This document shows positions 58,601-60,266 of a DNA stretch of 64,000 nt, piece after piece (positions within the stretch are counted from its first letter, which is position 1; the number at the start of each line of letters is the position of its first letter). This DNA is from Astropecten irregularis (Eukaryota > Echinodermata > Asteroidea > Paxillosida > Astropectinidae): assembly GCA_963971285.1 (NCBI GenBank), contig OZ020254.1, forward strand, positions 8,866,001 through 8,930,000, written 5' to 3'. The position numbers were made by a program, and so were the translations under genes. A model generated the notes under the pieces. The model worked only from the letters and a program-made list of their open reading frames with translations. It was not told the origin of the DNA and did no database searches.

Positions 58601-60266
58601 TTTAAATAGACGGAGCCTGAGCTCAAGCCTAAGCCTAATCCATCGTTTCATAAAGGCCAAAGGTTCTCAATAAAAATCACATGCTCAATTGCGGGAACTT
58701 GTTTTAATCAGCCATCATTTTAATGGTCTAAGTTCACATTCGCATGCTATGTCCCACAATCCAATCGGATGACGTTTGAACTGGTTAATTGTTGTCTGAG
58801 AGAAACATCTTTTAGCAGAGAAAATGCTGCTCTCAATGAATTTATTTTTCCTCTTTTTTTTTAAAACAAATTAAAGGGATATGTTGTAACTTGCCAACTT
58901 TGAGAAAGTTTGAGAGTGCCTTTTTGGGAAGCAAAGAAATGTGTAGCTGGAGTGATTTTGCCCTCTGCAAAGTTTGATTGAAGTGCCGTCTGGTACACTG
59001 ACCCTATCTCATTGCTCACATGCATTTTGAATTTTAGGTGAACTGACTAAAATGCACTATTGCTATGCCATGTGATCTGGGGTGAACTTGTCACATAGCA
59101 ACCTTCAGATTTGGAACAGTCTAGTACATTGAGGATATTATCGCACAATGTGGACTATTGTTTATTGGGTTTTTTTTTGTAATTTTGGTGTTGTTTCATG
59201 ACCATACATTGAATTTTGGCTTTTTGCCAAACATTATCACTAAATATTTCCAGGTGTTTCATGCATGTAGGAATGGTCTCTTGTATTTGGACCAAAATAT
59301 TGGGTGAAATTATGCACTACCGTTTTATGTGCACAATTTCATGCTGAACTGTGGAGCGGTCGTTGTTTTTATGTTTTATAATTTGTCAATTCTTTCAACC
59401 GCTGTTTCATGCACCGTTAACATCAAGACAACTATTTCATGTATGAATATTTTGTGTGATTGTTTGTGCAGGTCATGATAACATCCGCTTAGTGGAGACC
59501 ATAGGTCAAGGAGGCATGCAACCTCAGCAGAACCCTCACTACATTCCAGGTAAGAACCAGTGATAGACACAGTGGCAGACACAGTGGCAGTCACGATGAC
59601 ATAATAAGATACAAACTCAATCTTTAATCCAAGGGATGAAACATCCATGCCACCAATTATGACAGATGATGAAACTTTAAGCAGTCACTAGGATGGAACA
59701 CGTATCATACTACGTGATAAACAAATCGAGAAAAAACATGCCAAAATAGATAACCCAGCACAGTGACAAAATCAGTGATGAACAGAGTGATGAGCCTTGT
59801 GATAGATGCAGTGACGGCTGTGATGACAAAGCCAGTGATAACCATAGGTAGGCTACACAACTGGTGGCATATCAAGTCACAAAACCAAACCATTGACACA
59901 GAAGCCATGACTAAACCAATGTCACAAACTATCCGGATCCATTCTCTACAGGGTGTGGTCCCACTGGTGTTACTGCAAAAACCTATTACTTAAGCTAATG
60001 ATTAGTTCACTACATTGGTTGCTTACTCTTACTCGCAACTTCATTTCTTGCAATGTCATAAGCAAAGATAATTGATGACCCTGAACGTAATGAATAAATA
60101 TAAAAAATATTGTTGATTTATTCATTTTCTTTGTTGGTCTCCGTCCACAGATGATGTTATCAATGGCTACGATGGCTACAACAACCTTGGCCGTCCGATG
60201 GCCCCGCCCCCAGCCTACCATCCCGGTGAGCCTCTTAATATCCCACCCCATGATTACTACTTCTAG
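7441..60266 (+). CDS. PROM1: Prominin (CD133-like) five-transmembrane glycoprotein, 21 coding exons
   Basis: Joining the 21 exons listed separately gives 2745 nt, 914 residues and a stop, with every junction in phase and GT-AG. Visible layout: signal peptide ~1-25; TM1 ~111-136; Cys-rich turn GCCRCCNNCGG at 140-150; TM2 ~166-184; extracellular loop 1 ~185-430; TM3 ~433-455; TM4 ~476-499; loop 2 ~500-785; TM5 ~786-808; cytoplasmic tail 809-914. Family hallmarks are the Cys-rich turn after TM1, SYW before TM3, NAGG before TM4, YNTLHL at 562-567, the Cys pair 761/776, and RLAKYYR after TM5. Sequons include N186, N325, N363, N405, N540, N545, N608, N640, N698 and N730. Known family role: prominins are cholesterol-binding proteins of plasma-membrane protrusions (microvilli, cilia, photoreceptor membranes). 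The length is close to human prominin-1 (865 aa). The symbol names the nearest known gene; PROM1 versus PROM2 orthology is not resolved here and the lineage may predate that split. Confidence 0.93.
7868..8090. repeat. GTTTACACT inverted-repeat element
   Basis: The left end (CATTTACACTCGAACG) is inverted relative to the right end (TATCAAGTGTAAACACG). The interior is rich in GATC words (GGATCCGATCC, GTTGATCGTCC), unlike its neighbours. Probably a non-autonomous DNA element; no coding frame. Confidence 0.5.
8266..8630. repeat. Non-autonomous DNA element, CCCTGTC family, copy 1
   Basis: Terminal inverted repeats AAAGCCCTGTCTGCACTGGA and GTCCAGCACGGACAGGGCTT bound a 365-bp block. It aligns along its length with 39436-39811 (shared words include GTCTCAGGAAGTCT, GACACTTTA and CGGCTCGGTGAAACCC). 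No transposase. The terminal sequence resembles hAT-type MITEs, but the superfamily is not certain. Confidence 0.8.
9175..9682. repeat. Nested long palindrome (foldback element)
   Basis: Inner hairpin: GAATGGTAAAAATAATTTCA... to TGGAATGGAACAGTCCATCT... covers about 9175-9290 with arms near 50 bp around CACGAGGCGAAGCCGAG. Outer inverted repeat: TTTTATATAACATCTCAGTA...GATTGGAGGA (9312-9361) matches the inverse of TCCTCCAATCAAATGACAAG...TTATATAAAACA (9635-9681). One foldback element is nested in or abuts another. Confidence 0.75.
13085..14060. repeat. Satellite-like tandem array, ~270-bp unit, about 3.5 copies
   Basis: The word GTGACGAAGCC (or close variants) recurs at about 13120, 13391, 13660 and 13933, giving spacings of 271, 269 and 273 bp. 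Each unit has TGTGTCTGACA, ATTCCCCAGACTATC and CCATGCATGGAGGAATAAAA. The middle copies are nearly identical, and the outer ones are more diverged. No shared reading frame. Confidence 0.85.
14160..14285. repeat. Dispersed inverted-repeat element with GTGTGGTTCT core
   Basis: GGATTTGCGGAGACACCATG...ACTCTTATTGAAAGTTGTGT, then ACCACACCTCTTCCAACAAG. The part near GACACCATGTAA resembles the inverted GATTACATGGTGTCGCTGCA at 51095-51115 in intron 18, so it is probably a dispersed family. Confidence 0.45.
15089..15165 (+). CDS. PROM1: Prominin exon 2: extracellular segment before TM1
   Basis: Acceptor ATCCGCAG and donor AAG|GTAATT, 77 nt, ends in phase 0. Encodes residues 85-110, starting DYTADFLSG and ending PWLEIQK, just outside the first membrane helix. 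It lies between a 7.4-kb intron and a 494-bp intron. It is short and poorly conserved, so it was recognised mainly by its perfect splice phase and by its place directly before TM1. Confidence 0.87.
15340..15545. repeat. Dispersed element in intron 2 with inverted GTGTGAA ends
   Basis: GTTTAGCCCGG...GAACCGGATCG at the left and GTTCAAGTGTGAACACACTC, then TGGATAGTGTGAAAAGCCCT at the right, with CAACCCTGG/CCAGGGTTG as an internal palindrome at about 15453-15475. It fills most of the short intron 2 (15166-15659). No coding role. Confidence 0.4.
15660..15865 (+). CDS. PROM1: Prominin exon 3: TM1, Cys-rich cytoplasmic loop, start of TM2
   Basis: Acceptor TTCCACAG and donor CTGTG|GTGAGT, 206 nt, ends in phase 2. 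Encodes residues 111-178. TM1 starts at once (LAAIVVGIIVCLAVGIAYF). It is followed by the prominin signature GCCRCCNNCGG at 140-150, a short loop with a further CPGC, and then TM2 from about 166. In vertebrate prominins the equivalent Cys-rich stretch lies at the inner face of TM1 and is a likely palmitoylation site; palmitoylation here is inferred from the family. Confidence 0.95.
16053..16224. repeat. Dispersed element, GGTTATTCAC family, copy 1
   Basis: Left end CTCGGCTATTCACCGACGTC, then CACGTGATTGGCCGTCAAGC; right end GAATAACCTCTATAG. Aligns with 38440-38597, which has TTATTCATGTGACGTCATTG and the same GAATAACCTCTATAG end. Non-coding, probably a MITE. Confidence 0.65.
16221..16470. repeat. 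Degenerate TTGACCC tandem repeat
   Basis: Short words CCTTGAC, TTGACAC, TTGACCC and TGACATT recur every 12-25 bp (for example GACCCTTGACATT at about 16228 and 16289). The period is irregular. Abuts the preceding element. Confidence 0.6.
17675..17715 (-). repeat. SINE fragment
   Basis: AATTGACTGGAGCGGGATTTGAACC matches the tail junction and B box of the SINE on the minus strand. The head stops after the B box, and the shared 3' tail is absent on the other side. Confidence 0.6.
19475..20057. repeat. 21-bp minisatellite with a higher-order unit
   Basis: The basic unit is GGGCTCCTGCAGACTTGGTC plus T (21 bp). A 28-bp variant (GGGCCCTTAAATGTTGCACA...) starts at 19495, 19691, 19845 and 19999. The spacings are 196, 154 and 154 bp, i.e. 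28+8x21, 28+6x21 and 28+6x21. The last two blocks share the same order of CTCGG, CTTGG and CTCAG unit variants, differing at one position. All three + frames and one - frame stay open through most of it. Non-coding in my reading; it lies inside intron 3. Confidence 0.92.
21411..21558 (-). repeat. tRNA-derived SINE, near-complete copy
   Basis: Reverse-strand order: GGGCTGGATAGCTCAGTTGA (A box), GGTTCGAATCCC (B box), CAGTCAATTTTAC, and tail TTTCCCTTGTGGTTATTTGA then poly-A/T. Same tail as the copies at 727 and 3143. Faces the + copy at 21631. Confidence 0.85.
21631..21727 (+). repeat. tRNA-derived SINE head, 3'-truncated
   Basis: GGCTGGATAGCTCAGTTGGT holds the A box and CCGGTTTGAATCCCGCTCCA the B box. 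The copy stops soon after CAGTCAATTGTTC. With the minus copy at 21411-21558 it forms a head-to-head inverted pair about 70 bp apart. Confidence 0.8.
22530..22600 (+). other. G-run block, G-quadruplex candidate
   Basis: Many runs of 3-6 G with short loops (GGGAGGGGGGTTGGGGGAGC, then GGGGTGGGGAGGGGAAGG and GTGGGAGGGGG). Enough runs for several alternative quadruplexes on the + strand. Role unknown. Confidence 0.6.
23080..23590. repeat. Cryptic CTG/CTT-rich simple-sequence tract
   Basis: CTGCTGCTT and GCTGCTG words recur (TTGCTGCTGCTTGC near 23090, TACTGCTGCTGCTTG near 23209, GCTGCAACTGCTGCAGCTGC near 23370), mixed with other sequence. Longest pure runs are only three or four CTG. Open frames here (Leu/Cys-rich) are by-products. 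Confidence 0.6.
24101..24576. repeat. Non-autonomous DNA element with TGTTCAGACACA ends
   Basis: Left end TGTTCAGACACAGTACTC, then GACCGAAAAAGGTCTACC; right end GGTAGACCCTTTTCAATT, then AATGTGTCTGAACG. The ends are inverted copies. Inside are several GTCTACC/GGTAGAC words in both orientations. No coding frame. Confidence 0.7.
28010..28125. repeat. Possible second SINE-like repeat
   Basis: CTTGCCCAAGGACGCAAGCA followed by CTGGACTCGAACCCTTGAT resembles a common marine-invertebrate repeat with a tRNA B-box-like word on the minus strand. No A box is clear and there is no second copy in this window, so the class is unsure. Confidence 0.35.
28983..29155. repeat. Small inverted-repeat element, CAGGCCTTGAATTT
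   Basis: CTTCAGGCCTTGAATTTGGT at the left pairs with GTTAAATTCAAGGCTTG at the right. The interior is rich in GGCCTTGGCC-type words. No frame; probably a MITE. Confidence 0.5.
29895..30030. repeat. Dispersed element, TCGTAACTTAC family, copy 1
   Basis: Contains GTAGGACTTATGGTAAATTG and GAGTTACGATCGATCGTAGG, ending AAATCAACCCC. Shared with 33554-33672, 37592-37660 and 40640-40780 (words GATTTCATCAAAC, CGTAACTTACTATCAATCG, GCATTGCAG, AAATCAACCCC). Confidence 0.65.
31915..32395. repeat. Cryptic GAGTAC/GAGTCC repeats
   Basis: GAGTACT, CGAGTCC and GAGTACA words recur in two blocks (31930-32060 and 32210-32380), spaced 6-20 bp. The middle (about 32065-32205) is unrelated. No coding protein recognised. 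Confidence 0.65.
33554..33672. repeat. Dispersed element, TCGTAACTTAC family, copy 2
   Basis: Starts GGGGTCGATTTCATCAAACT, has CGTAACTTACTATCAATCG, and ends in CTCGAGTTGCGATCAATATG. Same family as 29895-30030. Confidence 0.7.
33670..33960. repeat. Degenerate GGTCATTGCC tandem repeat
   Basis: CTGGTCAT, GGTCATTG and CATTGCC words recur about every 20-35 bp (GGTCATGACTTGGTGTC, GGTCACTGCC, GGTCATTTC, GGTCATTGCC). The period is loose. Open frames crossing it are not supported. Confidence 0.55.
35361..35607. repeat. Non-autonomous element, ACGAAACGGAGGCT family, copy 1
   Basis: Left end GTTAACGAAACGGAGGCTCA with an expanded CCGGCTCCGGCTCC; the right end has GGAGCCTG and TTTCATAAACCC. Aligns with 57991-58223 and 58404-58662, sharing TCATGAATCCATTCT, AATAGAAGCTTTTGG and ATGGATGTCAG. 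Confidence 0.8.
36036..36165. repeat. ACCACAC repeat element, copy 1
   Basis: Words ACCACAGTTTACCACACAT and AATACCACAATACACCACAG, with CCCTAACCCTCC at the left. It is the inverse of sequence at 58232-58330 (TGTGGTAAACTGTGGGTTAG). Probably a dispersed element. Confidence 0.55.
36465..36585 (+). CDS. PROM1: Prominin exon 4: end of TM2 and start of extracellular loop 1
   Basis: Acceptor TTCTTTGCAG and donor ATGCAG|GTAAAG, 121 nt, ends in phase 0. The first base completes TGT (Cys179) inside TM2. Encodes residues 179-219, with sequon N186-F-S just outside the membrane. It is separated from exon 3 by a 20.6-kb intron, the largest of the gene. Confidence 0.93.
37305..37371 (+). CDS. PROM1: Prominin exon 5: extracellular loop 1
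   Basis: A T-rich tract ends in TCTGAAG; the donor is A|GTAAGT, close to consensus. 67 nt, ends in phase 1. Encodes residues 220-241, acidic (QIEYITDEEYDRFDCF). The position is equivalent to the vertebrate segment EQIKYILAQYN, which also begins with a Gln-Ile pair and a Tyr-Ile pair. Confidence 0.88.
37592..37660. repeat. Dispersed element, TCGTAACTTAC family, partial copy
   Basis: CGATTTCACCAAACTCATCG, then AACTTACTAGCAATCGATAC, ending in CTTCGCAATCTTAC. Only the left half of the family sequence is present. Confidence 0.55.
38219..38425. repeat. MITE, GCTTAGCAC family, copy 1
   Basis: Inverted ends GGCCAATTTCATAGAGCTGC and GCAGCTCTATGAAATTGGCC, about 24 bp and almost perfect. The left end continues into CTTAGCACAAAAAATTGCTTAGC. 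A second copy in reverse orientation lies at 48442-48687 (shared ACACAACACATG/CATGTGTTGTGT and GGTTGTTAA/TTAACAACC). Confidence 0.85.
38440..38597. repeat. Dispersed element, GGTTATTCAC family, copy 2
   Basis: Starts at TATAGCAGTTATTCATGTGA and ends TGAATAACCTCTATAG, near-inverted ends. It has CGTCATTGGCCATCAAGC and GACACGCGAAATAATACG, which match the copy at 16053-16224. It sits 15 bp after the preceding MITE. Confidence 0.7.
39297..39392 (+). CDS. PROM1: Prominin exon 6: extracellular loop 1
   Basis: Strong acceptor (long T tract, then TTTGCAG). The donor is ACTG|GTGAGG. 96 nt, phase 1 at both ends, so this exon is symmetric and could be skipped without a frameshift. Encodes residues 242-273, including IADPLVVYLK, which resembles the start of the helical stalk of loop 1. 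Confidence 0.9.
39436..39811. repeat. Non-autonomous DNA element, CCCTGTC family, copy 2
   Basis: TGCCCTGTCCGCACTAGACT at the left and TCCGTGCGGACAGGTC at the right, in the same orientation as 8266-8630, with the same interior words. The two copies differ by scattered substitutions and small indels, so they are old insertions. Confidence 0.8.
40201..40376 (+). CDS. PROM1: Prominin exon 7: extracellular loop 1 helix and Cys pair
   Basis: Acceptor TTGTTCCACAG and donor CTG|GTAAGA, 176 nt, ends in phase 0. Encodes residues 274-332: a long amphipathic helix (ETIQSTRTQLIDGTEQLQGL), then Cys315 and Cys318, then sequon N325-Q-T. Vertebrate prominin-1 has a Cys pair at a similar place in loop 1. Confidence 0.92.
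40432..40638. repeat. Inverted-repeat element with GGCTTGAGGC ends
   Basis: TATGGGCGTTTATGAAATGA...GGCTTGAGGCTATAGGCTTG at the left and CTCAAGCCTAGCCTTAAGCC at the right. An inner hairpin is ATGGCGAAGC...GGCTTCGCCAT (about 40532-40567). The left end resembles the inverted right end of the ACGAAACGGAGGCT family. It abuts the next element at 40640. Confidence 0.65.
40640..40780. repeat. Dispersed element, TCGTAACTTAC family, copy 3
   Basis: Left end AGGTCAATTTCACGAAGCCC with CTAACGTAACTCAACTTACG; right end GATAGTAAGTTATGATGAGT, then AAAATCAACCCC. The ends are imperfect inverted repeats. Confidence 0.7.
41097..41168 (+). CDS. PROM1: Prominin exon 8: extracellular loop 1
   Basis: Acceptor AATGCATAG and donor GGT|GTAAGT, 72 nt, phase 0 at both ends. 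Encodes 24 residues (333-356), Ala/Thr-rich and probably helical. A GT two bases upstream was set aside because GTAAGT at 41169 is the better donor and keeps phase with exon 9. Confidence 0.87.
41227..41528. repeat. Inverted-repeat element with TTGAGGGCAAC ends
   Basis: Left end TTAGGCCTAAAAAAAAAATT then GTTGCCCTCAGCG; right end CTTGAGGGCAAC, a long A run (41495-41517) and TTCGGCCTTAA. Fills most of intron 8. The A runs are length-variable in all likelihood. Confidence 0.65.
41640..41780 (+). CDS. PROM1: Prominin exon 9: extracellular loop 1
   Basis: Acceptor CCCAAATCAG and donor ACG|GTAAGA, 141 nt, phase 0 at both ends. Encodes residues 357-403 with sequon N363-I-S and a helical stretch with spaced Ile, Val and Leu. 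Vertebrate loop 1 has a comparable helical segment around the SIGSDIDNVT region. Confidence 0.9.
42106..42436. repeat. Host repeat interrupted by a MITE (nested insertion)
   Basis: Left flank AAGATCCTGCTGAGATCGAA and right flank ACCCTCCTAACTC are the two halves of a repeat that is seen uninterrupted at about 50410-50465. A MITE with ends TGGGCCCAATTTCATGAAAT and TTCCATGAAATTGGGCCCAG (42131-42420) separates them. Confidence 0.8.
42701..42885. repeat. MITE with ATCACAGGGATGAGATT ends
   Basis: ATCACAGGGATGAGATTTCT at the left and CAATCTCATCCCTGTTATC at the right are inverted copies. The interior is rich in AAATCTGATTTCAGATT words. A related piece lies at 44855-45014. It ends just before the pyrimidine tract of the exon-10 acceptor. 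Confidence 0.75.
42923..42999 (+). CDS. PROM1: Prominin exon 10: end of extracellular loop 1 before TM3
   Basis: Acceptor TTCTTGACAG and donor TACGT|GTGAGT, 77 nt, ends in phase 2. Encodes residues 404-428, with sequon N405-Q-T and LDSYWDY, which corresponds to the conserved YDSYWW motif just before TM3 of vertebrate prominin-1. Confidence 0.93.
43843..43992 (+). CDS. PROM1: Prominin exon 11: TM3 and cytoplasmic loop 2
   Basis: A long T tract then CTTAG; donor ATGGC|GTATGT. 150 nt, ends in phase 2. Encodes residues 429-478: TM3 (LIGVTCLTLLIVLFNVIGIA), a short polar loop (KDVLPTERSRMSNAGG) and the start of TM4. The SNAGG motif matches the SNTGG of vertebrate prominin-1 at the same place. Confidence 0.95.
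44108..44313. repeat. Inverted-repeat element with AGCTGTCAACC ends
   Basis: ATAGCTGTCAACCATTCCTA at the left; TATAGGTTGGCAGCT at the right. Repeated words ATTCCTCTTTTT and ATTCCTA inside. Non-coding. Confidence 0.5.
44696..44819 (+). CDS. PROM1: Prominin exon 12: TM4 and start of extracellular loop 2
   Basis: Acceptor GTTTGCAG and donor AAAAG|GTTCAT, a weak donor. 124 nt, ends in phase 0. Encodes residues 479-520: TM4 (GVFFSVIFGALLIVICFLTF), then Cys509 in ACQPLNTLEFFEK, which matches the ICEPY...ELF motif of vertebrate prominin-1. Without splicing the frame runs on to a stop at about 44841. Confidence 0.93.
45015..45115. repeat. Dispersed GCGTCAGGCCCTCC repeat
   Basis: AATGCGTCAGGCCCTCCCTA, ACTCCAAGCAT, then CTGATGAGCATTTTGCAGCA and GATTACTTGTATCAAT. 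This aligns over about 100 bp with 50437-50545 in intron 17. Confidence 0.7.
46330..46830. repeat. Diverged tandem duplication, offset ~315-330 bp
   Basis: CTTTTCACAAACCT at 46332 versus GTTTTCACAAATCT at 46661 (offset 329), and GGCAAACGTTTTACA at 46477 versus 46792 (offset 315), with other matches between (TTTCTCTCCAAAGTCCGAAG versus TTTTCTCCCCGAAGTC). An old duplication with indels. Confidence 0.6.
47129..47302 (+). CDS. PROM1: Prominin exon 13: extracellular loop 2, YNTLHL motif
   Basis: Acceptor ACGTCGTAG has a modest pyrimidine tract; donor GAG AAG|GTAAAT. 174 nt, phase 0 at both ends. Encodes residues 521-578, with sequons N540-D-S and N545-L-T, Cys555 (likely partner of Cys509) and YNTLHL at 562-567. 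The last is equivalent to YGTLHL of vertebrate prominin-1, one of the best-conserved motifs of the family. Confidence 0.93.
48269..48427 (+). CDS. PROM1: Prominin exon 14: extracellular loop 2
   Basis: Acceptor CTAAATCAG and donor CTG|GTAAGT, 159 nt, phase 0 at both ends. Encodes residues 579-631, with LDLVPNDLNQTL containing sequon N608-Q-T. The open frame runs further 5' (from 48206), but the CAG at 48266-48268 is the only acceptor that joins in phase with exon 13. Confidence 0.9.
48442..48687. repeat. MITE, GCTTAGCAC family, copy 2
   Basis: Ends CAGGGGTCAATTTTAGGTGC and GCGCCATGAAATTGGCCCCT. The interior matches 38219-38425 in reverse orientation. It begins 15 bp after the exon-14 splice donor. 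Confidence 0.85.
48963..49037 (+). CDS. PROM1: Prominin exon 15: extracellular loop 2
   Basis: Acceptor ATCTTTGTAG and donor GCA|GTAAGT, 75 nt, phase 0 at both ends. Encodes residues 632-656 with sequon N640-L-T and the basic stretch KLRGQKG. The frame stays open past the donor to 49181; that tail is intronic because the donor is near consensus. Confidence 0.88.
49651..49734 (+). CDS. PROM1: Prominin exon 16: extracellular loop 2 helix
   Basis: Acceptor TTGTTCCACAG and donor AAG|GTGAGT, 84 nt, phase 0 at both ends. Encodes residues 657-684 (IIADNLEVLAVELERIQANE), a predicted amphipathic helix. The corresponding vertebrate segment is the FAYDLEAKANSLP helix. Confidence 0.9.
50000..50206 (+). 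CDS. PROM1: Prominin exon 17: extracellular loop 2
   Basis: Acceptor TCTCCCTGTAG and donor CAG|GTACGA, 207 nt, phase 0 at both ends. Encodes residues 685-753, with sequons N698-Q-T and N730-I-T and a helical end (YVNKVFGYADEYVAQVDKQ). The last part corresponds to the GYFEHYLQWIEFSI segment before the conserved Cys pair in vertebrates. Confidence 0.92.
50243..50545. repeat. Palindromic AGGATCTTTCTCAAAGGC repeat cluster
   Basis: CAGGATCTTTCTCAAAGGCT alternates with its inverse (GCCTTTGAGAAAGATCCTG type words) three times between 50273 and 50432, flanked by AGGAGGGCCAGACTCGTTTC and its inverse GAAACGCGTCAGGCCCTCCT. Single copies of the motif occur at about 30968, 36322 and 42106. Confidence 0.75.
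50647..50736 (+). CDS. PROM1: Prominin exon 18: juxtamembrane Cys pair before TM5
   Basis: Acceptor TTATTTCAG and donor TTG|GTGAGT, 90 nt, phase 0 at both ends. Encodes residues 754-783. Cys761 and Cys776 in KCAPVRNVYDNAVTLSCYYI match the spacing of SCKPV...FLCSYII in human prominin-1, where they lie just before TM5. Confidence 0.94.
50737..51239 (+). other. Intron 18
   Basis: Contains a repeat at about 50955-51120 with AAGTGTGCTCTGTTCG, GAACAGAGCACACTGTTCGG and GATTACATGGTGTCGCTGCA. The last matches the inverse of part of 14160-14285. No exon. Confidence 0.5.
51240..51441 (+). CDS. PROM1: Prominin exon 19: TM5 and proximal cytoplasmic tail
   Basis: Acceptor GTCTTGCAG and donor ACAG|GTGATG, 202 nt, ends in phase 1. 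Encodes residues 784-850: TM5 (WCAIFILPSIIVAVRLA), then RLAKYYRIMD, nearly identical to KLAKYYRRMD of human prominin-1, then a Lys-rich stretch (KVKKAKKG). LAKYYR also fits the loose CRAC cholesterol-recognition pattern. The exon is much more GC-rich than its flanks. If the weak donor is not used, the frame stops at 51507-51509. Confidence 0.95.
51442..51509 (+). CDS. PROM1: Possible alternative C terminus from intron-19 read-through
   Basis: Reading past the exon-19 donor adds 22 residues (GDGWIRRYNLM... ending TTGSEV) before a TGA at 51507-51509. The donor GTGATG lacks G at +5, so retention is plausible. The resulting end S-E-V fits a class I PDZ ligand pattern. This is an inference from sequence only; the spliced form leading to exons 20-21 is taken as the main product. 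Confidence 0.3.
52020..52290. repeat. Degenerate CATGGGA/CATGGAAAA repeat
   Basis: Words GGCATGGGAAGAACATGGAA, AACATAGAAAA and GGAAAGGGCATAGGAAAAA recur every 13-25 bp. The Phe/Pro-rich minus-strand open frames here come from the repeat and are not genes. Confidence 0.7.
52895..53532. repeat. 22-bp minisatellite, 29 units
   Basis: The unit is ATCACCTGATCAAGGGGTGA plus GC (22 bp). The core CCTGATC recurs from 52899 to 53515, and the span is 638 bp, exactly 29 units with no length change. Only three bases vary: GGGGTGAGC, GGGGCGAGC, GGGGCGTGC and GGGGTGGGC. Units of the same type sit together in blocks. Confidence 0.97.
56773..57111. repeat. Non-autonomous DNA element with AGCCACTGA ends
   Basis: Left AGGGAGAGAGACATTAGTAT, TAGCCACTGAAAAGCCAGGC; right AAGCCTGGCTTCTCAGTGGC, TAGTATCAAAGTTTCTCTCC. 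The ends are inverted over about 60 bp with mismatches. No coding frame. Confidence 0.7.
57991..58223. repeat. Non-autonomous element, ACGAAACGGAGGCT family, copy 2
   Basis: GGGCATTTACGAAACGGAAG at the left and CTCTGTTTCATAAACGCCCA at the right are inverted ends, flanked by ATAG-like sequence on both sides (possible target duplication). Interior aligns with 35361-35607. Confidence 0.8.
58232..58330. repeat. ACCACAC repeat element, copy 2
   Basis: CATTACCACACTGGTGTACT, GTGGTATTCAGGAATCAGGA and TGTGGTAAACTGTGGGTTAG. Inverse of 36036-36165. Lies between two copies of the ACGAAACGGAGGCT family. Confidence 0.55.
58404..58662. repeat. Non-autonomous element, ACGAAACGGAGGCT family, copy 3
   Basis: AAGGGCATTTACGACGGAAA at the left; ATCGTTTCATAAAGGCC at the right. 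More diverged than copies 1 and 2. Confidence 0.7.
59472..59549 (+). CDS. PROM1: Prominin exon 20: cytoplasmic tail
   Basis: Acceptor TTTGTGCAG and donor CCAG|GTAAGA, 78 nt, phase 1 at both ends (symmetric). Encodes residues 851-876 (GHDNIRLVETIGQGG, then a Gln/Pro-rich end with HYIP). It is a low-complexity tail exon, recognised by strong splice sites and correct phase with exons 19 and 21. Confidence 0.82.
59550..60150 (+). other. Intron 20
   Basis: Phase-1 intron. The first half has a degenerate CAGTGA/GTGATGA repeat (about 59560-59860: GACACAGTGGCAGACACAGT, GCAGTGACGGCTGTGATGAC). The rest is AT-rich. No exon seen. Confidence 0.5.
60151..60266 (+). CDS. PROM1: Prominin exon 21: C terminus and stop
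   Basis: Acceptor CCGTCCACAG. Encodes residues 877-914 and TAG at 60264-60266. The tail is rich in Gly, Asn and Tyr (NGYDGYNNLG), then has a PPAY sequence that fits the PPxY WW-domain ligand, and ends HDYYF. Tail tyrosines are a feature of vertebrate prominin-1. A strong donor-like site, CCCG|GTGAGC, lies inside the exon at 60226; if it is used, the last residues would come from an exon not identified here. Confidence 0.8.

Larger units (their letters stand above)
51442..59471 (+). other. Intron 19 (8.0 kb)
   Basis: Phase-1 intron between the TM5 exon and the tail exons. Holds a purine-rich CATGGAAAA repeat (52020-52290), a 22-bp minisatellite (52895-53532), a long AT-rich stretch with few repeats (about 53750-56300), an inverted-repeat element (56773-57111), and two tandem copies of the ACGAAACGGAGGCT family (57991-58662). 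No supported exon apart from the read-through end at 51442-51509. Confidence 0.7.
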
